A stretch of 53,497 nt of DNA from contig CAJOOG010000032.1 of assembly GCA_905236045.1 (NCBI GenBank), forward strand, positions 1-53,497. Direction: 5' to 3'. This document shows positions 24,873 to 37,181 of the stretch, piece after piece. The position numbers and the translations under genes are program-made. Position 1 is the stretch's first letter, and the number at the start of each line of letters is the position of its first letter. The DNA comes from an uncultured Denitrobacterium sp. (GTDB lineage: Bacteria; Actinomycetota; Coriobacteriia; Coriobacteriales; Eggerthellaceae). The notes below the pieces were generated by a model that saw only the letters and a list, made by a program, of their open reading frames with translations, was not told where the DNA came from and did no database searches.

Positions 24873-25730
24873 CTATGCCTCTCCGACGTGCACGAGCTCG
24901 TAGGCCTCGTTGCGCTTGAGCCCGAACTCGACCTGGAGCCGCGCAGCGATGTCCTTCTTGCTGAGAGCCCCCTCGTCGAGCAATTCGACGGCGCGGGCGC
25001 GGGCGGCCTCTCTCGTGGCGTCCTGCGCCATTTGGAACTCCTCCGCACCGGCCGCATCGACGACGAGCACTATCTCGCCACGAATCCCGCCCGCCTGCTC
25101 TCTTCGCGCAAACTCCTCTGCCACCTGGACGGATGCACCCACGAACACCTCTTCGTGGACCTTGGTGAGCTCGCGGCACACGGCCACATCGCGCCCGGGG
25201 AATATTCGGGCGATGGCCGCGAGCGCATCCGCCACCCGTCGCGGGCTCTCGTAGAAGACGAGCACCGCATCCAGCAGCGCCAGCCCCTCGAGCGTGCGCC
25301 TGCGCTCCCCCGCCTTGCGCGGGAAGAAACCGCCGAAGTAGAAACGGGGACAGCTGAAGCCGCTGGCCACATACGCCGCGGCAACCGCCGTCGGCCCGGG
25401 AAGCACGACCACGGGCACCCGCGCCCGACGAGCTGCCGCGACCAGCCGCTGCCCCGGGTCCGAAACGCCCGGCATGCCGGCATCGCTGCAGAACGCGACC
25501 GTCTCGCCCGCCTGCACGCGATCTATCAGCTGGGGCACCTTCGCCTGCAGGCTCGCTTCGTCGCAGCGCTCGAGATGGGCGGGGATCCCGAAGGCGCGGA
25601 GCAGTTTGCCCGTGACGCGCGTGTCCTCCGCGTAGACGACATCCGCCTCGCGCAGGGCGTCGAGGGCCCGCGGCGTCATATCGCCCAAGTTGCCCAGCGG
25701 CGTCGGGCATATGTAGAGCACTCCGGCCAT
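24873..25730 (-). CDS. rsmI: 16S rRNA (cytidine-2'-O)-methyltransferase
   Basis: A 285-residue tetrapyrrole-methylase-fold enzyme that methylates the ribose of C1402 in 16S rRNA. It shows the family opening LYICPTPLGNLGDMT, then YAEDTRVTGKLL, AFCSDAGMPGVSDPG, LPGPTAVAAAYVASG, GFFPRK, FYESPRR and CRELTKVHEEV. The C-terminal 60 residues hold the small helical domain (LSKKDIAARL). It lies 22 bp downstream of the activase gene. Confidence 0.95.
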   Translation of the reverse strand: MAGVLYICPTPLGNLGDMTPRALDALREADVVYAEDTRVTGKLLRAFGIPAHLERCDEASLQAKVPQLIDRVQAGETVAFCSDAGMPGVSDPGQRLVAAARRARVPVVVLPGPTAVAAAYVASGFSCPRFYFGGFFPRKAGERRRTLEGLALLDAVLVFYESPRRVADALAAIARIFPGRDVAVCRELTKVHEEVFVGASVQVAEEFARREQAGGIRGEIVLVVDAAGAEEFQMAQDATREAARARAVELLDEGALSKKDIAARLQVEFGLKRNEAYELVHVGEA

Positions 25731-25752
25731 ATGCGCCTCCTCGTGTCGTGCG

Positions 25753-28700
25753 CTACGCCGTCGCCATCTCCGCGCGTGCGGCCTTCAGGTTCTCCTTCGC
25801 CACCGCTATCATCAGCTTGATGCGGTTGAGCTGGTTGACCTCGCTGGCTCCCGGGTCGTAGTCCACGGCCACTATGTTGCTCTGCGGATACTGACGGCGC
25901 ATCTCCTTGATGACGGCCTTGCCCACGACATGGTTCGGCAGGCAGGCGAAGGGCTGCGTGCACACGATGTTGGGCACGCCTTCGTTCACCAGCTCCACCA
26001 TCTCCCCGGTCAACAGCCAGCCTTCGCCCATGGTATTGCCCAGATCGATTATGTCGCTCGCCCCGCGCGCTATGTCCTCGATGCGCATGAACGGCTCGAA
26101 GCGCTTGCTGCGATCCAATGCGCGACGCACGGGATTGCGCTGCGACTCCACGAAGCCCACCAGGCCCTTCGCCCCCAGATACTTCTTGAAGTCGGGCGTG
26201 AGCTCGCGATGGCGCACCGCGGGATTGAGCATGCCGAAGAGGAAGAAGTCCACCAGCCCGGGGACGTTGGCCTCGCAGCCCTCGTCCTCTATCGTCCCCA
26301 CGATGTTGTTGTTGGCCGTGGGATGGAACTTCACCAGAATCTCCCCCACCACGCCCACGCGCGGCTTGCTGCCGAAGTCCACGCACGGCAACTCGTCGAA
26401 ATCCCGCACTATCTGCTCGTACATCCGCGTGAATTCGCCGCGCTTCATGCGGGTCTCGTGCTCCACCAGGTAATCCATCCACTTGCGGAACAGCGCGTCG
26501 GCGCTGCCGGGCACCGCCTCGTAGGGGCGCGTGCGATAGAGCAGCTGCATCAGCAGATCGCCCGAGACCAGGGCCGGAATCGCATTCAGCAGCATCTTGA
26601 CGGACACGTTGAAGCCGGAATTCACCTCGCCGGTGTTGTTGAAGGCCAGCGAGACGACGGGGACGTGGTCGAGCCCCGCATCGTGCAGGCCCTTGCGGAT
26701 GAGCGCGATGTAGTTGGTTGCGCGGCACCCGCCGCCGGTCTGCGTGATGATGAAGGCCGTTTTGCTCATGTCGTAGCGCCCGCTCGTGGCCGCTTCCATG
26801 ATCTGACCCGTCACCAGGATGGACGGATAGCAGATGTCGTTGTTGACGTACTTCAGGCCCGCATCCACCGCGCCATGATCCACGGCGGGCAGCAGCTCCA
26901 AATTGTAACCGTTGGCCTTGAAGATGGGCACCAGCAGCTCGAAATGAATCGGGCTCATCTGCGGCGCCAGAATCGTGTAGGTCTTGCGCATCTCCTCGGT
27001 GAATTCCGCGCGCGGGAACTCAGTCGAGCTCACATCGCGATCGGCCTTGAACTCGAAGCCCTCCGTCACGCAGGCCCCGCGCGCAGCCGCCAGCTCGCCG
27101 GCCTGCGTCTCGAGATTGACCTGCGCCTCGTCCGCAACGGGGTCCATGCCCGCCTCGAGCGGGGCTGCGGCGGAGCGCGCCGTACGCGCGGACGCGGCCT
27201 CCTCCTCGCGCTGCCGCAGCGCCGCCATCAGGCTGCGGATGCGGATGCGGGCCGCGCCCAGATTGGAAATCTGGTCGATCTTCAGCAACGTGTAGACCTT
27301 GCCGCTGCCTTCCAGGATTTCCTCCACCTCGTCGGTGGTCAGCGCGTCGAGACCGCATCCGAAGCTCATCATCTGCACCAGGTCCAAATCGCTGCGCTGC
27401 GTTACCACCCGCGCGGCATTGTACAGGCGCGTATGGTACATCCATTGGTCGTAGACGCGCAGATTGCGCTCCAGGCTGCCCAGATGCGCCACGCTGTCCT
27501 CGGTGAGCACCGCCATGCCGAACCCGGTTATAAGCTCGGGCAGGGCGTGGTTGATCTCCGGATCGATATGGTAGGGACGCCCCGCCAGCACGATGCCGTG
27601 CTTGTGATTCTCCTCCAGCCAGCGCAGGGTCTCCTCCCCCTTCGCCCGCATGGCGTTCTTGAAGTCCAAATCCACCTGCCAGGCGCGTTCCACGGCCTGC
27701 GCAATCTCGGCCCTCGTGGGAACGGGCGTGGTGTCGCCCTTCGCCTCCAGCTCCTTCTTGCGCCTCCTCGAGAGGTGCTCGTAGAGGCGCTTCTTCAGGG
27801 CCTCCTTGTCATCGTAGGGGATGAAGGGATTCAGGAAGTCCGTGCGGCTGGAGCGCAGCTCGTCGATGTTGAGCTTCAGCGCCTCGGAGTAGCTCATGAC
27901 GATGGGGCAGTTGAAGTGGTTGTTGGCACCCGCATCCTCTTGGCGCTCCCAGCGGATGCAGGGCATCCAGATAAAGTCCGCATCGCGCTCGAGCAGCTCC
28001 ATGATGTGCCCGTGGGAGAGCTTGGCCGGATAGCACGCGTTCTCGCTGGGCATGCTCTCGATGCCCGCCTCGAACGTGGCCTTGGTACTGGCGCTGGAGA
28101 GCTCCACGCGGTAGCCCAGCGTGGTGAAGAAGCTGTGCCAGAAGGGGTAGTTCTCGTACATGTTCAGCGCACGGGGGATGCCCACGGTGCCGTAGCGGGC
28201 CTTCTCCAAGGGCAGCACCTCGCGGTTGAAGAGCAGGTCGTTCTTGAAGTCGAAGAGATTGGGCACATCGGCGCTCTTGGCCTTGGCCCCCGCTCCGCGC
28301 TCGCAGCGGTTGCCGGTGATGAAGCGGCGACGGCGCCCCGTTTCGGGATCCTTGCCGAAGTCGTTGATGGTGAGCAGGCAGTTGTTGGAGCACTTGCCGC
28401 AGCGCACGGTGCTATGCTTGACGACCAGCTGGTCGATCTCCGCAGGCGAGAGCACGTTCGAGACCGTTCCCGCAGCGCGGTCGCGTGCCAGCAGAGCCGC
28501 GCCCCACGCACCCATGAGCCCCGCGATGTCGGGACGGATGGCATCGTGGCCGGCCAGATTCTCGAACGCCCGAAGCACGGCGTCGTTCAGAAACGTTCCG
28601 CCCTGCACGATGGCATGCTCGCCCAGTTCGCTTGCATCACGCAGCTTGATGACCTTGAACAGCGCGTTCTTGATGACCGAGTAGGAAAGCCCGGCGCTGA

Positions 28701-30246
28701 TGTCGGCCACGCTGGCGCCTTCTTTCTGCGCCTGCTTCACGCGGCTGTTCATGAACACGGTACAGCGACTCCCCAGATCGACGGGGGACCCGGCATGCAG
28801 CGCCTCTTGGGCGAAGTCCTGCACGGAGAGGTTCAGGCTGGTGGCGAAGGACTCGATGAAGCTACCGCAGCCGGCCGAGCAGCTCTCGTTGAGCATGATG
28901 TGCTCGATCACTCCGTCCTTCACCGTCATGCACTTCATATCCTGCCCGCCGATATCCAGGATGAAATCGACCTGCGGGTCGAGCTCGCGTGCGCCGCGCA
29001 GATGCGCCACGGTCTCTATCTCGCCGCTATCCGCCTGGATGGCCTCGAGCAGAAGGGCCTCGCCGTAGCCGGTCGTGGTGGTGTGCCCGATGTGCACGAG
29101 CGGCTCGCCCTCGGCATCTTTGGGGATGCGCTCCTCGAGCTCGCCGAGCATGCGGCGTGCAGTGCCCAGCACGTCGCCTTTGTTGTTGGCGTAAAAGCTA
29201 TAGAGCACTTCGCCGCCCTTGCCGATAAGGGCGCTTTTGAGCGTGGTGGAGCCGGCATCGATGCCCAAGTAGGCCTCTCCGCGGTAATCCGCCAGGTCGG
29301 CCTGGGGAACCGTGGCCCGAGCATGGCGCTCGCGGAAGGCTGCCAGTTCCTCTTCGCTCGCGAACAGGGGATCCAGACGCGGGACCTCGCTGCCCTGGGT
29401 ATCGCCCAGATTTGCCATTCTCCTCTTCAGCTCGCCGAGCGACACCGTCTCCTCGTTCTCCTCGCTCGCGAAGGCGGCGCCGCGCGCCACGAAGAGATGC
29501 GAGTCCTCGGGGATGATGATGGTCTGCTCGGTCAGCTCGAGCGTCTCGATGAAGCGCTGACGCAGCTCGGGCAGGTAATGGAGCGGCCCGCCCAGGAACG
29601 CCACGTTGCCGCGGATGGGACGCCCGCAGGCCAGGCCGCTGATGGTCTGCATGACCACGGCCTGCAGCACGCTGGCGGCGATGTCGTCCTTCTTGGCCCC
29701 CTCGTTGAGCAGGGGCTGCACGTCGGTTTTGGCGAAGACGCCGCAGCGGCTGGCGATGGGGTAGATGATGGTATGGCGACCGGCCATCTCGTCGAGCCCG
29801 GAAGCATCGGTGTCGAGCAGCGCCGCCATCTGGTCGATGAAGGCCCCGGTGCCGCCCGCGCAAGTGCCGTTCATGCGCTGCTCGATGCCGCCGTCGAGAT
29901 AGATGATCTTCGCGTCCTCGCCGCCGAGCTCGATAGCCACGTCGGTGCGCGGAATCAAGCGCTCGATGGCGGTCTTGTTGGCAACCACCTCCTGCACGAA
30001 GGGGACCTGCAGCCACTGCGAGAGCAGCAGTCCGCCGCTGCCGGTGATGTCGATGGTGGCAGGCACGTCCCCCACCTGGGCGAGCGCCTCGTCGATAATG
30101 GCGATGATGGTGGCACGCACGTCGGAATGATGACGCCGATACACTGCGAAGAGCGTCTCGTCCGCCGGATTCAGCACCAGAAGCTTCACCGTCGTGGACC
30201 CCACGTCCACACCGATGCGCATGATATCGTCCTGCTCGTTTTCCAT
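25753..30246 (-). CDS. Giant acyl-CoA dehydratase activase-related protein (double BadF ATPase + DUF2229 + dehydratase-like part)
   Basis: A 1,497-residue cytoplasmic protein. The first activase-type ATPase (about 9-265) has [11 protein letters not shown] and cluster cysteines at [11 protein letters not shown] (C129) and ASRCGVF (C168). The second (about 326-590) has [11 protein letters not shown] and [11 protein letters not shown] (C456) and GSRCTVF (C495). A CGKCSNNC segment (616-623) and DUF2229 (about 680-985) follow, with a final part (about 1085-1480) related to the hydroxyacyl-CoA dehydratase CoA-enzyme fold ([11 protein letters not shown]). Activases hydrolyse ATP to push low-potential electrons into dehydratases. 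No dehydratase subunits are adjacent, so the client is unknown. The ATG 30246 has GGGGAAG. It lies 52 bp after tetR. Confidence 0.92.
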   Translation of the reverse strand: MENEQDDIMRIGVDVGSTTVKLLVLNPADETLFAVYRRHHSDVRATIIAIIDEALAQVGDVPATIDITGSGGLLLSQWLQVPFVQEVVANKTAIERLIPRTDVAIELGGEDAKIIYLDGGIEQRMNGTCAGGTGAFIDQMAALLDTDASGLDEMAGRHTIIYPIASRCGVFAKTDVQPLLNEGAKKDDIAASVLQAVVMQTISGLACGRPIRGNVAFLGGPLHYLPELRQRFIETLELTEQTIIIPEDSHLFVARGAAFASEENEETVSLGELKRRMANLGDTQGSEVPRLDPLFASEEELAAFRERHARATVPQADLADYRGEAYLGIDAGSTTLKSALIGKGGEVLYSFYANNKGDVLGTARRMLGELEERIPKDAEGEPLVHIGHTTTTGYGEALLLEAIQADSGEIETVAHLRGARELDPQVDFILDIGGQDMKCMTVKDGVIEHIMLNESCSAGCGSFIESFATSLNLSVQDFAQEALHAGSPVDLGSRCTVFMNSRVKQAQKEGASVADISAGLSYSVIKNALFKVIKLRDASELGEHAIVQGGTFLNDAVLRAFENLAGHDAIRPDIAGLMGAWGAALLARDRAAGTVSNVLSPAEIDQLVVKHSTVRCGKCSNNCLLTINDFGKDPETGRRRRFITGNRCERGAGAKAKSADVPNLFDFKNDLLFNREVLPLEKARYGTVGIPRALNMYENYPFWHSFFTTLGYRVELSSASTKATFEAGIESMPSENACYPAKLSHGHIMELLERDADFIWMPCIRWERQEDAGANNHFNCPIVMSYSEALKLNIDELRSSRTDFLNPFIPYDDKEALKKRLYEHLSRRRKKELEAKGDTTPVPTRAEIAQAVERAWQVDLDFKNAMRAKGEETLRWLEENHKHGIVLAGRPYHIDPEINHALPELITGFGMAVLTEDSVAHLGSLERNLRVYDQWMYHTRLYNAARVVTQRSDLDLVQMMSFGCGLDALTTDEVEEILEGSGKVYTLLKIDQISNLGAARIRIRSLMAALRQREEEAASARTARSAAAPLEAGMDPVADEAQVNLETQAGELAAARGACVTEGFEFKADRDVSSTEFPRAEFTEEMRKTYTILAPQMSPIHFELLVPIFKANGYNLELLPAVDHGAVDAGLKYVNNDICYPSILVTGQIMEAATSGRYDMSKTAFIITQTGGGCRATNYIALIRKGLHDAGLDHVPVVSLAFNNTGEVNSGFNVSVKMLLNAIPALVSGDLLMQLLYRTRPYEAVPGSADALFRKWMDYLVEHETRMKRGEFTRMYEQIVRDFDELPCVDFGSKPRVGVVGEILVKFHPTANNNIVGTIEDEGCEANVPGLVDFFLFGMLNPAVRHRELTPDFKKYLGAKGLVGFVESQRNPVRRALDRSKRFEPFMRIEDIARGASDIIDLGNTMGEGWLLTGEMVELVNEGVPNIVCTQPFACLPNHVVGKAVIKEMRRQYPQSNIVAVDYDPGASEVNQLNRIKLMIAVAKENLKAARAEMATA

Positions 30247-30298
30247 CTTCGCTTCCCCTTCCCGGAAAACAGGTGCGCGCTCGGGCGCCGAGACGCGC

Positions 30299-30931
30299 TT
30301 ACAGTTCAATGGATTCGCCCGGCTTGATGAAAAGCAGGCGCTGGGCGATGCGGGCCATATGCTCGGAGTCCTGCCTCATGCCCGTCTCCAGCCACCGCTC
30401 GACCACGCCCAGATACGCGCTCGCATAGAAGACCACATAGTAGTCCACGAACGAATCCTGGCTCTCGCGGTAGCGTTTGTGAAGGACCGAGTCGCGCAGC
30501 GTAGTGCAGACCCGCTCCCGCAGGCGCCGTTCGAAGCGGACGTCGCCGCCCGGGCCCATGACCGCGCAGAGGAAGTCGCCTTCGCCGCGCAGATAGTCGA
30601 AGAGGTCCACCAGAATGGGCAAGGGCTTGCGGCGCTTCACGCAAAGGGCCGCCTGCAGCATGTCGAGCGTGGCCATGCGGGCCTGGATGCCCTCGAGTTC
30701 GGCGATGATCTCGTCCTCGATGGACTCGACGAGCTCTTCCTTGCTTTTGAAGTGGTTGTAGAAGGTGGTGCGGGTAACGTCGGCCCGAGCGCAAAGATCC
30801 CCGACCGAAATGCCCGCCAAGCCCCGCTCGACCACGAGGTCGATGAGGGCGGAGCGCAAAGCCGCCCGCGTCTTGGCAACGCGACGGTCGCAAGCGGAGG
30901 AGCGCGACGGAGATGCGGTTGCCTGAGTCAT
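30299..30931 (-). CDS. TetR-family transcriptional regulator
   Basis: A 210-residue regulator: an N-terminal HTH (about 20-66: [26 protein letters not shown] and [18 protein letters not shown]) and a helical ligand domain. I chose ATG 30931 because AAGGAGG stands five bases before it; an upstream ATG at 30979 lies in the putative operator. It is first in line before the activase gene and probably controls itself and that operon through the repeats at 30944-30974. The ligand is unknown. Confidence 0.9.
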   Translation of the reverse strand: MTQATASPSRSSACDRRVAKTRAALRSALIDLVVERGLAGISVGDLCARADVTRTTFYNHFKSKEELVESIEDEIIAELEGIQARMATLDMLQAALCVKRRKPLPILVDLFDYLRGEGDFLCAVMGPGGDVRFERRLRERVCTTLRDSVLHKRYRESQDSFVDYYVVFYASAYLGVVERWLETGMRQDSEHMARIAQRLLFIKPGESIEL

Positions 30932-30943
30932 CTGTGCCTCCTT

Positions 30944-30974
30944 CTTGACAGGTTGCCCATTACTTGACAGGTTG
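30944..30974. promoter_or_regulatory. Tandem 12-bp repeats upstream of tetR (operator candidate)
   Basis: CTTGACAGGTTG occurs at 30944-30955 and again at 30963-30974, a 19-bp period. Each also reads as an imperfect palindrome on the minus strand (TTGGACA-ACC-TGTCAA type). The first copy ends 13 bp from the tetR ATG and overlaps its ribosome site, so binding would block transcription or translation. The TTGACA inside could also act as a rightward -35, but no gene follows in that direction. Confidence 0.6.
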
Positions 30975-31091
30975 TCCAAAACAGCATTCTAGCAAGGGTG
31001 AAGAAGGACGCGCAAGAGCAAGCACAAAGGATGCATAAAGAAGGGAGCAAATGCGGGCGCAAATGCGGACTGCGAGGGCTGAGAGCGCTCG

Positions 31092-31108
31092 GGGGGCGGG
31101 GTGCCCCC
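31092..31108 (-). terminator. GC-rich hairpin after DUF711
   Basis: GGGGGC and GCCCCC arms with a 5-base loop, about 65 bp beyond the DUF711 stop on the minus strand. The rest of the 239-bp gap up to tetR shows only a short direct repeat (GCAAATGCGG twice near 31049-31068). Confidence 0.4.
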
Positions 31109-31170
31109 GGAAGGTTTCGTCGTGCGCGAGACCGCGGGCGCGGAGGGCCTGGGCGAACGGGCGAGAACGC

Positions 31171-32535
31171 CTAGTTTTTCAGCGAATTCAAAGGCGCGGG
31201 GAAGCGGCCGCCACGATGCGCGAAGACGCTGCCGGCGTGGACGTTCACCGCCATTATCGGCGCACTGCCGAGCAGGCCTCCGAACTCGAGCATCTCCCCC
31301 GCCTCCTTCCCGATGGCGGGTATCACGCGGACAGCCGTGGTCTTGGTGTTGACGACCCCGATGGCGGCCTCGTCGGCGATGATACCGAAAATCGTCTCGG
31401 GCGAGGTGTCGCCGGGGATGGCGATCATATCCAGACCGACGCTGCACACGCTGGTCATGGCCTCGAGCTTCTCCAGACAGAGGGCGCCCGACTTGGCGGC
31501 GCGGATCATCCCGGCATCCTCGGAGACCGGGATGAAGGCGCCGGAGAGACCGCCGACGCTGCTGCTGGCCATAACGCCGCCCTTCTTCACCGCATCGTTG
31601 AGCATGGCCAAAGCGGCCGTCGTACCGGGGCCGCCGCACTGCCCCACGCCCACGGCCTCTAAAATCTCCGCCACGCTATCGCCCTCCGCGGGGGTGGGGG
31701 CCAGCGAAAGATCCAGGATGCCCTGCTGCACGCCCAGACGCTCGCTGGCGGTGCGGGCCATGAGCTCGCCGGCGCGGGTGATCTTGAAGGCCGTGGCCTT
31801 GATGGCCTCGGCTATGTCGGTGATGCTGGCACTGTCGGGCATGTTCGCGAGCACATTGCGCACGACCCCCGGCCCGGATACGCCCACATTCACGACCGCA
31901 TCCGCCTCGCCGGAGCCATGGAAGGCGCCGGCCATGAAGGGGTTGTCCTCCACGGCGTTGGCGAACACGACCAATTTGGCCGCGCCGATGCAATCTCGCT
32001 CGGCTGTGGCGCGAGCCGTTTCGATGACCGTGTTGGCCATCTTCCACACGGCATCCATGTTGATGCCCGCGCGAGTGGAAGCCACATTCACGCTGCTGCA
32101 GACGTTATCGGTTACCGCCAGCGCATGGGGGATGGAATTCATCAGCTTCTCGTCCGCCTGGGTGGCGCCCTTGTGCACCAGGGCGCTGAAGCCGCCGACG
32201 AAATCGACTCCCACCTGCTTGCTCGCACGGTCCATGGCCTCGGCGATGGGCGTGAGGTCCTGCGCGTCGGTCGCCCCGCAGATTTCCGCAATCGGCGTGA
32301 CGGAAATGCGCTTGTTCACGATGGGAATGCCGAATTCCCGCTCGAGCTGCTCGGCCGTGGGCACCAGCTGCTCGGCTGCGGAAGTCATGCGGTCGTAGAC
32401 CTTCGCTGCCACGACATCTACGTCTTCATGCACGCAACTGCGCAGGTTGAGGCCCAAGGTGATGGTGCGGATATCGAGATGCTGCCGGCTGACCATGGCC
32501 AGCGTCTCTGCCACTTCCGCAGGCGTGATTTGCAT
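31171..32535 (-). CDS. DUF711/UPF0210 (PFL family) protein
   Basis: A 454-residue protein of the UPF0210 family: [18 protein letters not shown] at the N-terminus, [39 protein letters not shown] and [23 protein letters not shown]. Structures of relatives resemble the pyruvate formate-lyase barrel, but the glycyl-radical loop is absent. Many bacteria place an ACT-domain gene before it; none is present here. Function is unknown, possibly amino-acid linked. The ATG 32535 has GGAAGGAAG upstream; TATACT about 40 bp further is a likely -10. Confidence 0.92.
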   Translation of the reverse strand: MQITPAEVAETLAMVSRQHLDIRTITLGLNLRSCVHEDVDVVAAKVYDRMTSAAEQLVPTAEQLEREFGIPIVNKRISVTPIAEICGATDAQDLTPIAEAMDRASKQVGVDFVGGFSALVHKGATQADEKLMNSIPHALAVTDNVCSSVNVASTRAGINMDAVWKMANTVIETARATAERDCIGAAKLVVFANAVEDNPFMAGAFHGSGEADAVVNVGVSGPGVVRNVLANMPDSASITDIAEAIKATAFKITRAGELMARTASERLGVQQGILDLSLAPTPAEGDSVAEILEAVGVGQCGGPGTTAALAMLNDAVKKGGVMASSSVGGLSGAFIPVSEDAGMIRAAKSGALCLEKLEAMTSVCSVGLDMIAIPGDTSPETIFGIIADEAAIGVVNTKTTAVRVIPAIGKEAGEMLEFGGLLGSAPIMAVNVHAGSVFAHRGGRFPAPLNSLKN

Positions 32536-32659
32536 GACTCTTCCTTCCGTATGCAGACAATGCAAGCAAGTATAACGCGCAAGAGGGACGCAAGGCCGCC
32601 CCGGGGGAAACATCGCACGAAATGCAATCTGGTCCGCCGACGCGGGCGGACTTAGAAAT

Positions 32660-33121
32660 CTAGCGACGGGCCTTCCATGCTTCACGCGTGTTGCGCACGA
32701 TGCCCATGGCCGCCCACACCAGACTGCCTCCCATGGCTATGCCCAGGACGAATTGAGCCGTGCGCAGCGCATAATTCGTGACGGACGCCCAATCGCCCCC
32801 TTCCGCTGCGGCCATGGTGTAGAACAGCGAAGCGCCCGGCACCACCGGCAGCACGGCGATGATGAAGTACGGCGTGATAAGCGCCCGATTCCCATGGGAA
32901 AGCACCTGCGCGTAGCCGGCTGCCACGGCGCTCGCCACCAAAGCGGGCGCGAATTCGCCGCCCATGACGTGATACACGGCCAAATAGACCGCCCAGCACA
33001 GCACGGCGCCCATCGTGGCGCGCACGAGCAAGCGCGGACGCATATGGTTGACAAGGGCGAACCCCAGGCAGGCGGGGAAGATCACCAGCAATTGCACTAT
33101 CTCGAACGGCATATCCCCCAT
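32660..33121 (-). CDS. ThrE-type threonine/serine exporter, small subunit (C-terminal half)
   Basis: A 153-residue protein with four to five helices and the ThrE C-terminal-half motif [28 protein letters not shown]. In Corynebacterium ThrE is one protein; in many bacteria the halves are separate genes, as here. The pair exports threonine/serine or small related molecules. It starts 4 bp after the stop of its partner and ends before DUF711. Confidence 0.88.
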   Translation of the reverse strand: MGDMPFEIVQLLVIFPACLGFALVNHMRPRLLVRATMGAVLCWAVYLAVYHVMGGEFAPALVASAVAAGYAQVLSHGNRALITPYFIIAVLPVVPGASLFYTMAAAEGGDWASVTNYALRTAQFVLGIAMGGSLVWAAMGIVRNTREAWKARR

Positions 33122-33125
33122 CCCC

Positions 33126-34043
33126 CTAGTGCGGCACCAACATGAGGGAGATCATGAAGCCGAAGGCAAGCGCCGCCGCCCAAAGCAGAGTCTCCAGGAA
33201 GCGCAGGGCGCCGGTGGCCGTCGCTCCGTCCAGGATGTCGCGTACCGCGTTGGTCATGGCCACGCCCGGGACGATGAGCATGATGTCGCCGATGATGATG
33301 GTGTCGCGGTCGAGCCCCGGGATGAAGGCGGATAGCAAGCAGGCCAGGACGCCGGCGACGAGAGAGACCAGCAGGTTGAAAACGTAGGTGTTGGCGCAGT
33401 ACTCGCGAGCATGCAGCATAGCCCAGCACATGAGCGCCCCGATAAGAGCCGCAACCACGGCATCGGCCGGCGAGCCCCCGAAGAAGACGCAGAAGAACCC
33501 CGTGCCCAGCATGCTGCCCAAATACACGCGCCAAGACGGCGACTCGATGCGCAGGATGGCCGCGACCTCGCGTGCCAGCATGCGACCGTCCATAGGTTTG
33601 CTGCAGCAGCGCTCCCCCAGGTTGGAAAGCAATTCCAGCTTGGTGTAATCCATGTCCCCGTAGCGGATGACGCGCCGCGATTGGGTAAGGCTTTCGCCCG
33701 TGGGCAGAATCATCGTCATGACGATGGTGGATTCGAGAGCGAACACGTTCATGCTGGCTGCACCATAGGCATGCCCCATGCGCACCAGCAAGTCCTCCAC
33801 ATGATTCACCTCGTCGCCCACACCCAGCAATGCCTCGCCCAAGTCCAGGAAGGGCCCCAGGGCACTGGTGACGTCCATCATGCCTTCGCCCGCGAACTCC
33901 GCCAGCAACTCGTGCAGAGTGTTGCTGCGCCGAGCCGCCGCCTGGCGGATGGCACCCGTCGTGCTGGGCGAGGCGGGCTCGCGCGCGGCGGGCGCGGGAT
34001 CGTGCGCAGGGGGCTTCTCGCGATTGTCTGCTGCTTCGTTCAT
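33126..34043 (-). CDS. ThrE-type threonine/serine exporter, large subunit (DUF1212)
   Basis: A 305-residue protein: a hydrophilic N-terminal domain (LLVRMGHAYGAASMNVFALESTIVMTM, about 85-112, with SRRVIRYGDMDYTKLELLSNL) then about five helices including IPGLDRDTIIIGDIMLIVPGVAMTNAVRDIL, the DUF1212 hallmark. It works with the next gene. I chose ATG 34043 because a perfect TATAAT ends 7 bp before it and no ribosome site exists, which fits leaderless translation; ATG 34052 in frame lies inside that -10. Confidence 0.87.
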   Translation of the reverse strand: MNEAADNREKPPAHDPAPAAREPASPSTTGAIRQAAARRSNTLHELLAEFAGEGMMDVTSALGPFLDLGEALLGVGDEVNHVEDLLVRMGHAYGAASMNVFALESTIVMTMILPTGESLTQSRRVIRYGDMDYTKLELLSNLGERCCSKPMDGRMLAREVAAILRIESPSWRVYLGSMLGTGFFCVFFGGSPADAVVAALIGALMCWAMLHAREYCANTYVFNLLVSLVAGVLACLLSAFIPGLDRDTIIIGDIMLIVPGVAMTNAVRDILDGATATGALRFLETLLWAAALAFGFMISLMLVPH

Positions 34044-34050
34044 AGCAGGC

Positions 34051-34056
34051 ATTATA
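34051..34056 (-). promoter_or_regulatory. -10 element giving a probable leaderless ThrE transcript
   Basis: TATAAT on the minus strand, with 7 bases between it and the A of ATG 34043. Transcription should start at or one base before that A. No clear -35. Confidence 0.6.
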
Positions 34057-34148
34057 CTGTCCCGATGTCGCATCCGAGGAGAAACGCAGAGGACTTCCCT
34101 CGGCCCCGACAAACGTAGGACAAGAGGCGCCGAAGCCGAGGAGGCAGG

Positions 34149-34889
34149 GTGAAGAAAGCGCGGTTAGACCAGATGCTCGTCGAGCGCAGGCTGGCGTCGG
34201 ACGCCGAAGAGGCCAAGCGCATCGTGCTCGCGCACGAAGTGAAGGTCGACGACGCCTATGCGACCAGCGCCGCACAACCCGTCTCGGCAGACGCGGACAT
34301 CCAGGTGAGGAGACCGCAGCGCTACGTCTCCCGCGGGGGCTTCAAATTGGAAGGAGCGCTGAGGGCCTTCGGACAGAGCGTCGAGGGGCTGCGCTGCATC
34401 GACATAGGCTCTTCGACCGGCGGCTTCAGCGATTGCCTCCTGCAGGCGAAAGCCCGTCAGGTGACCTGCGTCGACGTGAACTACGGCCAGCTCGCCTGGA
34501 AGGTGCGCAGCGACCCCCGCGTCTCCGTGTTCGAACGCACCAACATCCGCACCGCCGACCCCGAACGGCTCGCATCGCCGTTCGACCTGCTGGTCGCGGA
34601 CCTCAGCTTCATCGGGCTGGCGAGTCTGGCCCCCGTCTTCGCACGCCTCTGCGCTCCAGGCAGCGTTTTCATAGGCCTGGTGAAGCCCCAGTTCGAAAGC
34701 GAGCGCGGAGAGACCGATGAGGCAGGCTACGTCGCCGACCCGCTGGTCCGCGAGCGCACCGTGCGCGAAGTCGAACAGGCCCTGGCCGAAGCCGGCTTCG
34801 AGGTGACCGGCGTTATCGAGTCCCCCCTGCAAGGCAAACGCGCCGGCAACGTAGAGTACCTAATCCGCGCCGTGTTTCGCGAAGGGTAG
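34149..34889 (+). CDS. tlyA: TlyA-family rRNA 2'-O-methyltransferase
   Basis: A 246-residue protein: an S4 RNA-binding domain (RLDQMLVERRLASDAEEAKRIVLAHEV, about 5-31) joined by RYVSRGGFKLEGAL to a Rossmann SAM domain (CIDIGSSTGGFSDCLL, DLLVADLSFIGL, VKPQFE). Family members methylate 16S/23S rRNA ribose and affect capreomycin sensitivity; some are called haemolysins. The start is GTG 34149 with GGAGGCAG before it. It is divergent from thrE across a 105-bp gap. Confidence 0.93.
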   Translation: MKKARLDQMLVERRLASDAEEAKRIVLAHEVKVDDAYATSAAQPVSADADIQVRRPQRYVSRGGFKLEGALRAFGQSVEGLRCIDIGSSTGGFSDCLLQAKARQVTCVDVNYGQLAWKVRSDPRVSVFERTNIRTADPERLASPFDLLVADLSFIGLASLAPVFARLCAPGSVFIGLVKPQFESERGETDEAGYVADPLVRERTVREVEQALAEAGFEVTGVIESPLQGKRAGNVEYLIRAVFREG

Positions 34890-34979
34890 GAGCGCACGGA
34901 AGGGGCTTCTCGCGCATTCGATGCAGGATTCCCACCCGATAAAGTTCCTCGACATGCGCTTCTCGATGGGCGCGGGACG

Positions 34980-37181
<2,202 letters not shown>

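Noticed and set aside
25930-30327. A 1,465-codon open frame on the plus strand
   Set aside because: It runs antisense to the activase gene, has His/Arg/Gln-rich shadow composition and no domain; long antisense frames are expected at this GC content.
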